This document shows positions 45,801 through 54,445 of a stretch of DNA of 64,000 nucleotides, in pieces. The notes beneath the pieces were generated by a model. It was not told where the DNA came from and ran no database searches. It saw only the letters and a list, made by a program, of their open reading frames with translations. Position 1 is the first letter of the stretch. Every line of letters starts with the position of its first letter. This stretch comes from Flavobacteriaceae bacterium. GTDB lineage: Bacteria; Bacteroidota; Bacteroidia; Flavobacteriales; Flavobacteriaceae. The stretch covers positions 1 through 64,000 of the forward strand of contig JAFMCL010000003.1 of the NCBI GenBank assembly GCA_017857815.1, in the 5' to 3' direction. A program made the translations under genes and the position numbers.

Positions 45801-47630
45801 TTAAGATTTTAATTCCCATATTTTTAAGTTTCGATATCTAAATCGGGTCCACTGCATCTGTCTAAAAGCAAATTTCCCGGAGCCTAAAACTGGTCCCAAT
45901 GACTTGCCATCGTCTTTCCAATCAATAATTTTTTCACCATCAAGATGCATCACGATGTGATTCTTATTTTTTATCAATTGAATTTTATGAACTTCTTTGG
46001 AGTTTGATGGAATTCCTGGCCGACCAACATGTACCTTAACAAAGCCTTTGTTTTTTCTCAAATGACTAAAAGGTCGGTTGGGTTTATTGGGCGCGTTGGC
46101 ATAATAGGAGATGTGATAGTTGTTCAAATCACTCTTGGTGTATTGTTTAAAAACACCTGCTCTCTTTTTTAAACTGGGATCAAAAACATCTTTTCCATTC
46201 AAGCCTTTGGCACTAAAAAAAACAATACACAACCCTGCGTCTGTCTCAATGTTTTGAACTTCCCATTCTGCTACAAAATTTGCTGGAAGATCCCTTGGAC
46301 ACCAAAACACATGATGGGAGGCCTCCTTTGGAGAGAACATTTCCATCCATCCTGATTTAAAGAGAACAGCGCCCTCCCCCTCCATGCTCCAATCTTGAGT
46401 TTTTGATGCGACAGATAAATTATTTTCATAAAAAATATTTCCCTTCTGAAAAGATATTTCATCATCAGAACTCGTCTTTAAGTAATTAATATATTCTGAG
46501 GCAGCGAGTAAAAAAGCTCCGGTACCAAATTCTTCCCAGGAGTCGGCGTCAAAAGGCTTTGGATCTTTACCTACGGGCTGGACATATCCCAATCGCCCCG
46601 CTTCATTAACATGCTGCTTTAGCCCATTCCATGCACTTAGCATGGGTGATAAATATTGATCCTTAGATAGAATACCTTGATTAACTCCCCAAGCAAATCC
46701 GTAACAGAAAAAACTACTGCTACTGTTTTCAGGAACATCAACTGGATTGATCGACTGGACAAGCGCGCCACTTTTGTTGTCTAAAAAAGCAAAAACACCT
46801 GGATCCAATAGATTCGACCGCCACAATCCGTCTGCCTTTTGAATTTCTAGTAAGGCTTTTGACATTCCAATAAATTGGTCTAAAAGTAGTTTTCGTTTCG
46901 GGTGATCTTTTGGAATAATTTCAAGCATATGAACCAAACCGCCATAAACCCAACCATTACCTCTACCCCAAAAAATCTTTTTCCCTGCTTTTGTTGTTTT
47001 TCCAAAATAGCGATCATCACGATAAACCAAGTTTTCTTCTTTATCCCATAAATAATCCGTGGTGATTAACCAATGATCAATCGCATAATCAAGGTAAGCT
47101 TTGTCACCCGTCATTTGATACATTTTCGCAAAAGTTGGAGGCGCCATAAACAAAGCATCACACCAGGACCACCATTCGTGTTGGTAAGGGTTTTTATCAT
47201 ATCGAACATCAGGTACAGGCTTTTTTCGCAACAAGTGTGCATCAAGCACCCATTTAAGGTTTTTAATCATTGCTCCTCGTCCTTTTTGGTCATATAAATC
47301 AAGATAAACCTGACCAATAGCAATTTTATCCCCATGAAACATGTCCGGAATTGTTTCCCATCGATGCTGCTCTCCTATTTCGTATAGATAACTTTGATAT
47401 TCGGAATTATTTGTGGTCTTAAAAGCTTTCATCAAACCGATATAATAAGCCGAAAAATGCCAGTTCGTCAAGGTGTATTTCTCAACATGATCCGTTTGTG
47501 CGTTTTGCCATTTGACAACCCTATTTATTAATTCTGTTACCTGATTTATTTCCTTTTCTTGGTTTTGCGCAATTGCGTTAATCGCTAGAAAAAGAATTAA
47601 GAAAAAAATACTAAATTTTTTATTTTTCAT
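45801..47630 (-). CDS. GH105 - DUF1961 fusion protein, secreted
   Basis: This 609-residue two-part protein has a Sec signal (to about residue 22, INAIAQ). The first part (about 25-385) is a GH105 barrel with GDKIAIGQVYLDLY, WWSWCDALFMAPP and WGRGNGWVYGG, and so should remove unsaturated uronate from lyase products. The second (about 395-609) matches DUF1961, a jelly-roll domain: HHVFWCPRDLPANFVAEWEVQ, CIVFFSAKG, HISYYANAPN and IQLIKNKNHIVMHLDGEKIIDW. DUF1961 proteins normally occur alone, and none that I know has a settled activity. The domain could bind the glycan or supply a second cut. No frameshift is needed to join the halves, so the fusion looks genuine. Confidence 0.87.
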   Translation of the reverse strand: MKNKKFSIFFLILFLAINAIAQNQEKEINQVTELINRVVKWQNAQTDHVEKYTLTNWHFSAYYIGLMKAFKTTNNSEYQSYLYEIGEQHRWETIPDMFHGDKIAIGQVYLDLYDQKGRGAMIKNLKWVLDAHLLRKKPVPDVRYDKNPYQHEWWSWCDALFMAPPTFAKMYQMTGDKAYLDYAIDHWLITTDYLWDKEENLVYRDDRYFGKTTKAGKKIFWGRGNGWVYGGLVHMLEIIPKDHPKRKLLLDQFIGMSKALLEIQKADGLWRSNLLDPGVFAFLDNKSGALVQSINPVDVPENSSSSFFCYGFAWGVNQGILSKDQYLSPMLSAWNGLKQHVNEAGRLGYVQPVGKDPKPFDADSWEEFGTGAFLLAASEYINYLKTSSDDEISFQKGNIFYENNLSVASKTQDWSMEGEGAVLFKSGWMEMFSPKEASHHVFWCPRDLPANFVAEWEVQNIETDAGLCIVFFSAKGLNGKDVFDPSLKKRAGVFKQYTKSDLNNYHISYYANAPNKPNRPFSHLRKNKGFVKVHVGRPGIPSNSKEVHKIQLIKNKNHIVMHLDGEKIIDWKDDGKSLGPVLGSGKFAFRQMQWTRFRYRNLKIWELKS

Positions 47631-47639
47631 TTTTAATAA

Positions 47640-49055
47640 TTACTTGTTATAAAACTCAATATCCCCCTTATTTAAATACTTCCAAGCATAATGTTCTGAT
47701 GGGACATGAGCTTCCTTAAATATTCTTTTAGCCTTTTTTAAGACCTTTGAATTTACACTTGAAATGTCATATTTTTCAGAGGGATCATTTTCTAAGTCGT
47801 AAACTTCAATAGCCCCCTGATCTCCTTTATGCATGTTATTTTGGATGACTTTCCATTTCCCAAAACGAGTGGCACGCCACCCTTTTTTCTCATAAAACTC
47901 CCAATACAAATAACGCTCCTTGATTTTATTCCCCTTTCCATGTAGAACTGATGAAATGCTTACCCCATCAACCTTAATTATTGGATCTACTCCAGCTAAA
48001 TCTGCAATTGTGGGTAAGAAATCTGCAAAATAACCAATTTGATCGCTGCTCGTATTTGCTTTTATTTTTTTGGGATGCCAAGCAATTAAAGGGACACGAA
48101 TTCCTCCTTCATAAGGATCGCGTTTCATTCCTCTGTAAATTCCGCTACTCTCAAAAAGTTTCCAATCATTTTCAACTTCAGCAGCGCCATTGTCTGAGGT
48201 GAAAAAGATGTAAGTATTCTCCTCGATTCCTAGTTTTTTTAATCGTTCTAAAATTCTCCCTACAGTTTCATCCATTTTGGAAACCATCGCAGCATAAATT
48301 TTTTGTTTCTCTGTCCATCCCTCTTTATCGCTGTAGATTCCATTATCAGGGATTTCATACTTGCCATGGGGAATACAAATAGGCAAATAAAGGAAAAATG
48401 GGTTTTCATGATTCTTATCAAGAAAACTCATTGTCTTATCAGCAAATAAGTCGTGGGTATATTGAGTTTTTTTTTGATCTTCATTTCCTTCAAGGATTAC
48501 TTTTTTGTTGTTCTCCCATAAATATTCAGGAAAGTAAGAATGTGCCCTTCTTTGATTTAAAAACCCATAGAAGTAATCAAAGCCTTGTTTGTTAGGTTCG
48601 CCGGTTGTGTTTGGCTCTCCCAACCCCCACTTGCCTATCATTCCTGTTTTATAACCTTTTGTTTTGAGCACCTCAGCAACCGTTACATCTTTGCTTTTGA
48701 TCGGAACCCGACCTTTGTTTCCGGCTAGGCCGACGACTCCTCCCTTCCCAAAGTTTCCTCTTACTCGAGTGTGACCTGTGTGCATGCCTGTCATCAAAAC
48801 ACTCCTAGCGGGTGCACAGACGGAAGATCCAGAATAAAACTGACTGAATTTCATGCCCTCACTTGCCAATTGATCCAAGTAGGGTGTCTTAATTTGTTTC
48901 TGACCATAGGAACCCAATTCGGCATAACCAAGATCATCTGCCATAATAACGATTATGTTTGGACGCTCTTGCCCGCCTACTAACTGAGCTGCAAAAAAAA
49001 TAAAAAGAACTAAATAATTAAATTTAAAACTCTTGGAAAAAACTAAATTATACAA
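47640..49055 (-). CDS. S1-family sulfatase with CAPAR active-site motif, secreted
   Basis: This 471-residue sulfatase has a Sec signal (LFIFFAAQLVGGQ). The formylglycine site is CAPAR (Cys80), where the usual Ser before Arg is Ala. It still satisfies C-x-P-x-R, so conversion is expected. Metal ligands lie in VIMADDLGYAELG (36-48) and FTSDNGAAEVE. The stretch TGHTRVRGNFGKGG after the active site is typical of arylsulfatase A-like marine enzymes (S1_16-like by my reading). It follows a Gfo/Idh gene by 3 bp. Confidence 0.9.
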   Translation of the reverse strand: MYNLVFSKSFKFNYLVLFIFFAAQLVGGQERPNIIVIMADDLGYAELGSYGQKQIKTPYLDQLASEGMKFSQFYSGSSVCAPARSVLMTGMHTGHTRVRGNFGKGGVVGLAGNKGRVPIKSKDVTVAEVLKTKGYKTGMIGKWGLGEPNTTGEPNKQGFDYFYGFLNQRRAHSYFPEYLWENNKKVILEGNEDQKKTQYTHDLFADKTMSFLDKNHENPFFLYLPICIPHGKYEIPDNGIYSDKEGWTEKQKIYAAMVSKMDETVGRILERLKKLGIEENTYIFFTSDNGAAEVENDWKLFESSGIYRGMKRDPYEGGIRVPLIAWHPKKIKANTSSDQIGYFADFLPTIADLAGVDPIIKVDGVSISSVLHGKGNKIKERYLYWEFYEKKGWRATRFGKWKVIQNNMHKGDQGAIEVYDLENDPSEKYDISSVNSKVLKKAKRIFKEAHVPSEHYAWKYLNKGDIEFYNK

Positions 49056-49058
49056 TAA

Positions 49059-50348
49059 TTAAATATTAAATGGTTTTCTATATTTTTTAGATCTTAATTT
49101 ATTTGCTTCTCTATCGTGGATAAATTTCTCCTTCACTGGATTCCATTCTAAAGGCCTATTTAAATCATAAGCAATATTACTCAATTGGCATACAGAAGAG
49201 GTTCTGTGTCCAACCTCAACATCACAGATCGGTTGTTTTCTTGTTTTAATGGAATTGATCCAGTCTATATAATGATCGTCACTTTTATAAAGCTTGATGT
49301 CATTTTCCCCAATGACAACATCAGCAATGTTTTTTGGGTCTGTTTCCAAAAGACCTCTTCTTACTTTGAGCTTCCCTTTAGAGCCAATAAACTTAACCCC
49401 AAACTTGGTCATTTCAAATTTATCATGTACCATTTCGATTCCATTCTCATAGAACATCCTCAAGCCCAATTTAGCTTCCTTATCTTTTGGAGGAATAAAC
49501 TTGACAGGCCCCGTATGATCCATTCCAAGTGCCCATTGAGCAATGTCAAACATGTGAGCACCCCAATCTGCAATGATTCCTCCTCCGTATTCTTGATAAG
49601 ACCTCCATCGTGGAAAATGTCTTTGTTCTACCGGTGGGGAAAGAATACTATTATAAGGTCTGTAAGGTGCGGAACCTAACCATCCGTTCCAATTCAAAGC
49701 ATCAGGAGCTTTTTCAGAGGGAAGGTCGCAAGGAATTGCAGGGTCTCCCACATAAACAATTACTTTTTTAATTTCCCCTATGTACCCATTACGAACTAAT
49801 TCAGCTGCATGTCTAAAAAGTTTTGAGGAACGCTGCATGCTTCCTGTTTGGAAAACAGCATCATACTTTTTCACTGCATCAGCAATCATTCTTCCTTCTT
49901 TTAAAGTATGTGCTAAAGGTTTTTCACAATAAACATCCATTCCTGCTGCCAACGAATCAATCGAATTCTTTGCATGCCAGTGATCTGGTGTGGCAATAAC
50001 AACCGCATCCAATCCTTTGTGATTAAGAAGTTCTTGATAATCGGCATATTTATTTACCCCTTTGATATCCCAGTTGGGTTGATTTTTTTTATAAGCTTTA
50101 ATAAGTTCTTGCTCCAAAAGGTTCAATTTATCTCCCTCAACATCAGATGCGGCTACCCACCTGACCTGATCTTTAAGGCTGAATCTTTTCATGAGTCCCC
50201 TACCTTGAACACCTGTTCCAATTAATCCTAGATTAATTTGATCACTTGGTGCTACAAACCCTCGACCCAATACATGACGCGGAAGAATAAAAACTCCTGC
50301 GCCCATTGTTAAACTTTGCTTTAAAAAGGTTCTTCTTTTATTGTTCAT
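49059..50348 (-). CDS. Tat-exported Gfo/Idh/MocA-family oxidoreductase
   Basis: This 429-residue oxidoreductase has a clear twin-arginine signal (NKRRTFLKQS). The Rossmann motif GLIGTGVQGRG is at 41-51 and the active-site EKPLAHT at 142-148. The domain downstream holds WGAHMFDIAQWALGMDHTGP, typical of the secreted Gfo/Idh proteins found in Bacteroidota and Planctomycetes sugar loci. It lies between two sulfatase genes in one transcript, so its substrate is probably a desulfated oligosaccharide in the periplasm, oxidised at a ring hydroxyl. No DUF1080 gene adjoins it directly, but three such genes are under the same apparent control. Confidence 0.87.
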   Translation of the reverse strand: MNNKRRTFLKQSLTMGAGVFILPRHVLGRGFVAPSDQINLGLIGTGVQGRGLMKRFSLKDQVRWVAASDVEGDKLNLLEQELIKAYKKNQPNWDIKGVNKYADYQELLNHKGLDAVVIATPDHWHAKNSIDSLAAGMDVYCEKPLAHTLKEGRMIADAVKKYDAVFQTGSMQRSSKLFRHAAELVRNGYIGEIKKVIVYVGDPAIPCDLPSEKAPDALNWNGWLGSAPYRPYNSILSPPVEQRHFPRWRSYQEYGGGIIADWGAHMFDIAQWALGMDHTGPVKFIPPKDKEAKLGLRMFYENGIEMVHDKFEMTKFGVKFIGSKGKLKVRRGLLETDPKNIADVVIGENDIKLYKSDDHYIDWINSIKTRKQPICDVEVGHRTSSVCQLSNIAYDLNRPLEWNPVKEKFIHDREANKLRSKKYRKPFNI

Positions 50349-50360
50349 ATATATTTATCT

Positions 50361-52034
50361 TTAATTCGAAAAATGTCCATTTTTTAAATTTACTATAAAT
50401 TTGTTGTTTGTAGGTGAATGTTTTTTAATGTATGCTTTTATCTGTTGAACGATTAGAGGATTTTCGGATGCGACATCAACATCCACCTTACCCAAAGAAG
50501 CTTGATCAAAAATCTTAATGGAAGAAGACTTGTCCTCTGGTACCAAAATTTTATAATCATTAAATCGTATAAAGTATTTCCATTTTGGTTCCTTTGGAAT
50601 ATTGCTTTTCAATTCATCAATGACTTTCTGATGTTTAGTTTGATTGGCTAAATTTTCAAACTGATTTGGATCTTTCTTTAAATCATACAATTCAAAAGTG
50701 CCATCAAAATATGAAATTAATTGCCATTTTTCGTTAGAAATGGTATGAGATCCTATTGCAAAAGTTGTAACGGTAGATTGATCCCAATTAATTTTTGGAT
50801 TATTTATTAAAGGTAAAAGGCTGTTCCCTTCCCACATCTTTTGTTTTGGGATTCCCGAAATATCAGCTAATGTTGGAGCAAGATCAATCAGATTAACAGC
50901 TTGGGTAATTTGCACCCTCTGATTTTTACCTTTTGGTGGAATGATTAAGAACGGAACTCTGGTACTTCGATACCAACCTGTCCCCTTTCCCCAGTGAGAT
51001 TTTTCACCCAAGTGCCATCCATGGTCAGACCAAAGAACGATCCAAGTATTATCTGATAACTTGTTTTGGTTAATTGCTTTTACTAAATCTCCAATGAGTT
51101 CATCAACAAAAGCTACGGAAGCACGATAAGAAGCAACAGCGTTTTTCCATTGATTATGTTTTATAACCGTTTCGTGTCTTCCCGAAGTTTTGGGATACAA
51201 GGCCAATTGTTTTGCACGATGTCCAAGATCATCAAAATCATCTTCTAAATAATTTGGAAGTTCAATCTTTTCTGATGGAAATAAATCATGAAACCTTTTG
51301 GGATTGAAAAGCGGCTGATGAGGTCGTTCGAACCCAATAGCCATAAAAAAAGGTTTTCCGTTTGACTCCTCTAATCTTTTAATGGCCCAATCCACACTTA
51401 CTCGATCTGCAAACAAGCTGTCTGGCAGATCGACTGCCCCCCAATCAAAAGTATTTGACTTATTCCAATATCGATCAGCGGGCATTCCGTTTAACGGCAA
51501 TAGAAATTTTTTCCCCTGTTTCATAACCTCATGAGCGGGATTTTGTTTGTTGTTTCGTAATTCTTTAGAATCAAAGGGTGCTGAAGATCCCATTCTACCT
51601 CCATATGCATCAAACGCATTGATGGGAGTGCCTTTTCCATGAAATATTTTCCCTACTCCAAAAACTTGGTACCCATTTGATTTAAAGTGTTCTGGTAGAC
51701 TTTTAGTTTCTGGAAAATCCTTGGCAAAATTCACCTGATTATCATAGACGCCGGTTGTGACAGGGTATTTACCGGAAAGAATCGCTGTTCTCGATGGACC
51801 ACATACAGGTGCTGGGCAATGCGCATTTAAAAAGGAATATCCCTTGCTCGCAAGGGAATCCATATGGGGGGTGATGGCATCTTTGTCCCCCAAAAAGCCA
51901 ACCCAATCATTTAAATCGTCAACTGAGATGAATACAACATTTGGTGGTTTAGAAATAATCGTCTGCTGTTTTTGTTCACAGGAAACAAAAAAAGAGAAAC
52001 ATCCCAGACACAACCAAATATTTTTAAACATCAT
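50361..52034 (-). CDS. Iduronate-2-sulfatase-like S1_7 sulfatase with C-terminal extension, lipoprotein
   Basis: This 557-residue sulfatase has a lipobox ending at Cys19 (FFVSC) and CGPSR with Cys78. SVDDLNDWVGFLG and LWSDHGWHLGEKSHWGKG mark the S1_7 group, as in 40401-41837, though the two differ enough to suggest different target positions. After the normal sulfatase end (about residue 465) there are some 90 extra residues with a hydrophilic, strand-rich look that I do not recognise. The start ATG overlaps the upstream gene's TAA by one base. Confidence 0.9.
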   Translation of the reverse strand: MMFKNIWLCLGCFSFFVSCEQKQQTIISKPPNVVFISVDDLNDWVGFLGDKDAITPHMDSLASKGYSFLNAHCPAPVCGPSRTAILSGKYPVTTGVYDNQVNFAKDFPETKSLPEHFKSNGYQVFGVGKIFHGKGTPINAFDAYGGRMGSSAPFDSKELRNNKQNPAHEVMKQGKKFLLPLNGMPADRYWNKSNTFDWGAVDLPDSLFADRVSVDWAIKRLEESNGKPFFMAIGFERPHQPLFNPKRFHDLFPSEKIELPNYLEDDFDDLGHRAKQLALYPKTSGRHETVIKHNQWKNAVASYRASVAFVDELIGDLVKAINQNKLSDNTWIVLWSDHGWHLGEKSHWGKGTGWYRSTRVPFLIIPPKGKNQRVQITQAVNLIDLAPTLADISGIPKQKMWEGNSLLPLINNPKINWDQSTVTTFAIGSHTISNEKWQLISYFDGTFELYDLKKDPNQFENLANQTKHQKVIDELKSNIPKEPKWKYFIRFNDYKILVPEDKSSSIKIFDQASLGKVDVDVASENPLIVQQIKAYIKKHSPTNNKFIVNLKNGHFSN

Positions 52035-53392
52035 TATTTAATATTTAATATTGGTTTCTCTTTAGGTAAATCTGGATATTGATCAAGGTTTTTCTGTAGT
52101 TTTTCCTTAATTAACAATTGTGACTCGCTTAGCTCCATGTCTTTTAATGATTTCTTTTCAAAAAGATCATATTTCATATCATAAAACTCACCTGATTTGT
52201 ATAGTTTGTACCTGTCAGTTTGAGAAAATACATTTCTAAAACCACTGTTATTTCCCCACATAGGGTCATAATAGATCGTTGCAGTTTCTCTATTTAATTC
52301 TTCCTCGTCCATCAGTACATCCTTAAAACTAATTCCATCCGAATTGTCTTTTTCAACATTTAGGAGGGCAGCAAAAGTGGCGTAAAAGTCACTGAAATTA
52401 ATGAGACCATTATAACTTTTTGGTTTCTTCACCGAGGCTGGCCAGCTGGCCACCATGGGAACATGATTCCCATGAGTGATCGTATTCCCTTTTGCTCCTT
52501 TTACTGGTCCGTTATTTGTATTTGAAACAATATTTAAATTTGTTCCATTGTCACCCACAAAAATCACCAAGGTGTTTTCAGCGATGCCTTGTACTTTTAG
52601 CTCGTTCACAATATTGCCTATGATTTTGTCCATATAAGCCACCATGTCAATGAAAAACCTGTTGTCTGGCTTTACTCTGGTTTCCAAAGAATTCCATGCT
52701 TTGGAATCGGGGGTAGGTACAAATGGATTATGAACCAATAACATCGGATAATAAATGAAAAAAGGATTGTCTTTATTTCGTTTTATGAAGTCAATTGCAT
52801 AATTAGACACGACATCAGGCCCGTATGCGTCAGGGTCTCTATCCAAAAGCTTTCCGTTTTGTTCAATCAAAGGGTTCGAAAACCGTTCTCCTTGTTTTTT
52901 TAATTGGGTTAATTGCCACAAGCTGTATTCGTCAAAACCAAAATGGTGAGGGCGAGTATTATCTTCATAGCCATCAATTTTTTGCTGGAGTCCATTCAGC
53001 TGCCATTTACCAACGATGGCTGTTTTATAGCCATTTTCCTTAAATAAATTCCCAAAGGTTTTCTGATCTGGATTTAAATACGTAAAATATTCATAGTTTT
53101 TATAATTCCTTTTTCCTGTCATTATTTTCACTCGAGAGGGGGTACACAAGGGTTGTGAGATTGCTCTAGTAAAATTCACTCCTGTTCTCGCTAAGGAGTC
53201 AAGAACTGGTGTTTTATAGGAAGTGCTTCCATTAACACTTAAACATTCAAAACCAATATCATCTGCCATAATCAGAATAACATTGGGACGTTTGGGTAGT
53301 TTTTTTTGAGATTCACAATTTGAAAAAACAAAAAACATCACCAGTATCACTAATGGAAATTTCACTTTTATTAAATTTTTAAAATAACACAT
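52034..53392 (-). CDS. S1-family sulfatase, lipoprotein
   Basis: This 452-residue sulfatase has a lipobox ending at Cys26 (FVFSNC) and CTPSR with Cys83. Metal ligands are in IMADDIGFECLS and FVGDNGTNLN. The segment after the active site is short (MTGKRNYKNYEYF), and the body contains DNRFFIDMVAYMDKIIGN before the second metal site. It stands out from the other nine by lacking the usual Gly-Lys-x-His in favour of GKWQLNG. Whether the His usually found there is truly replaced by Gln needs alignment. Subfamily unknown to me. Confidence 0.87.
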   Translation of the reverse strand: MCYFKNLIKVKFPLVILVMFFVFSNCESQKKLPKRPNVILIMADDIGFECLSVNGSTSYKTPVLDSLARTGVNFTRAISQPLCTPSRVKIMTGKRNYKNYEYFTYLNPDQKTFGNLFKENGYKTAIVGKWQLNGLQQKIDGYEDNTRPHHFGFDEYSLWQLTQLKKQGERFSNPLIEQNGKLLDRDPDAYGPDVVSNYAIDFIKRNKDNPFFIYYPMLLVHNPFVPTPDSKAWNSLETRVKPDNRFFIDMVAYMDKIIGNIVNELKVQGIAENTLVIFVGDNGTNLNIVSNTNNGPVKGAKGNTITHGNHVPMVASWPASVKKPKSYNGLINFSDFYATFAALLNVEKDNSDGISFKDVLMDEEELNRETATIYYDPMWGNNSGFRNVFSQTDRYKLYKSGEFYDMKYDLFEKKSLKDMELSESQLLIKEKLQKNLDQYPDLPKEKPILNIK

Positions 53393-53406
53393 TTTACTTT
53401 TTATTG

Positions 53407-54426
53407 TTAAATAATATTTTCAATATTTCCTTTTGATCGATAGAGCGCATTGATGAAGGCAACTGATTTTCTTGCTTCATTGACACCGACTAGTGGTTCT
53501 TTTTCGTATTTTACAGCCGCTATCATATTAGTTATTGAATCAATATGAAATTGTTCTCCAATTCCCATTGGATCAGAAGCACCTGAGCCATTCGAATCCA
53601 CTTTTATATCCAACAAATCTTTGATTTCAGGAAGACTGGAAGAAACGATTTGACCTCCTTTAAACTGAACATTTCCCAAAGTCCCGAAAACACCAATGGA
53701 TTCTGGTTCGCCAGGATAAAGTGCTGTTCCACCCGAAAGTGTCCCTAGGGCACCATTCTTAAATCTAAAGGAAGCGACCCCAACATCTTCTCCTTCAATA
53801 TTATGATGTAATGTGTCAATGAAGCCACTGATTTCTGCTACATCACCAATTAGGTTTATCATAAGATCAATGGTGTGTATGCCTTGATTTATAAAAGTTG
53901 CACCTCCATCTATTTCTTTTGTACCTCGCCAAGAGTCTTCATAGTATTCTAAAGATCTGTACCAATTTACACTGGTTTGAACCAAAAGTATTTTACCTAA
54001 TAAGCCCTCGGCTAAAATCTTTTTTAATTGAATAAATTCTGGATTCATTCTGTTTTGAAAAACACAGCCTAGCTTTACATTGTGTTCCTTAATTATTTTT
54101 GAAATCGTGTCAATTCTGTCTGTAGTGATTTCAAGTGGTTTTTCACACAGTATATTTAAACCATATTTTGCAATTTTAGATATGGTCTCAAGATGTAACC
54201 CGCTTTCATTACAAATACAAACAATCTCTAAATCAGGGGTTTTTAAAAGCTGATCAATATCCCAAAACACTGGCGATGAGAAATTTTCTTGAACGGATTC
54301 AGCTCTAGACTTTGTCTTGCTTACTACTCCTAACAGCTTTGCATTAGGAATTGCTTCAATGCAACGTGCGTGTAGCCTTGCAATATTGCCTGTCCCAATG
54401 ATCCCAAAACCTATTTTATTTTCCAA
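53407..54426 (-). CDS. Cytoplasmic Gfo/Idh/MocA-family oxidoreductase
   Basis: This 339-residue oxidoreductase has no signal peptide. The frame begins directly with the Rossmann fold (GFGIIGTGNIARLHARCI, 6-23), and LCEKPLEI is at 93-100. It is the only one of the five Gfo/Idh proteins here that should stay in the cytoplasm. This suggests a later step on an imported sugar, for example re-reducing a keto-sugar made outside. It sits between the GH92 gene and a sulfatase gene. The exact substrate is not deducible. Confidence 0.85.
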   Translation of the reverse strand: MENKIGFGIIGTGNIARLHARCIEAIPNAKLLGVVSKTKSRAESVQENFSSPVFWDIDQLLKTPDLEIVCICNESGLHLETISKIAKYGLNILCEKPLEITTDRIDTISKIIKEHNVKLGCVFQNRMNPEFIQLKKILAEGLLGKILLVQTSVNWYRSLEYYEDSWRGTKEIDGGATFINQGIHTIDLMINLIGDVAEISGFIDTLHHNIEGEDVGVASFRFKNGALGTLSGGTALYPGEPESIGVFGTLGNVQFKGGQIVSSSLPEIKDLLDIKVDSNGSGASDPMGIGEQFHIDSITNMIAAVKYEKEPLVGVNEARKSVAFINALYRSKGNIENII

Positions 54427-54445
54427 AAATTAAAATTTATAATTA

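Noticed and set aside
49185-49679. A 164-codon open frame on the plus strand
   Set aside because: It lies wholly antisense to a convincing Gfo/Idh gene, has no recognisable domain, and reads as a shadow of that gene's codon pattern.
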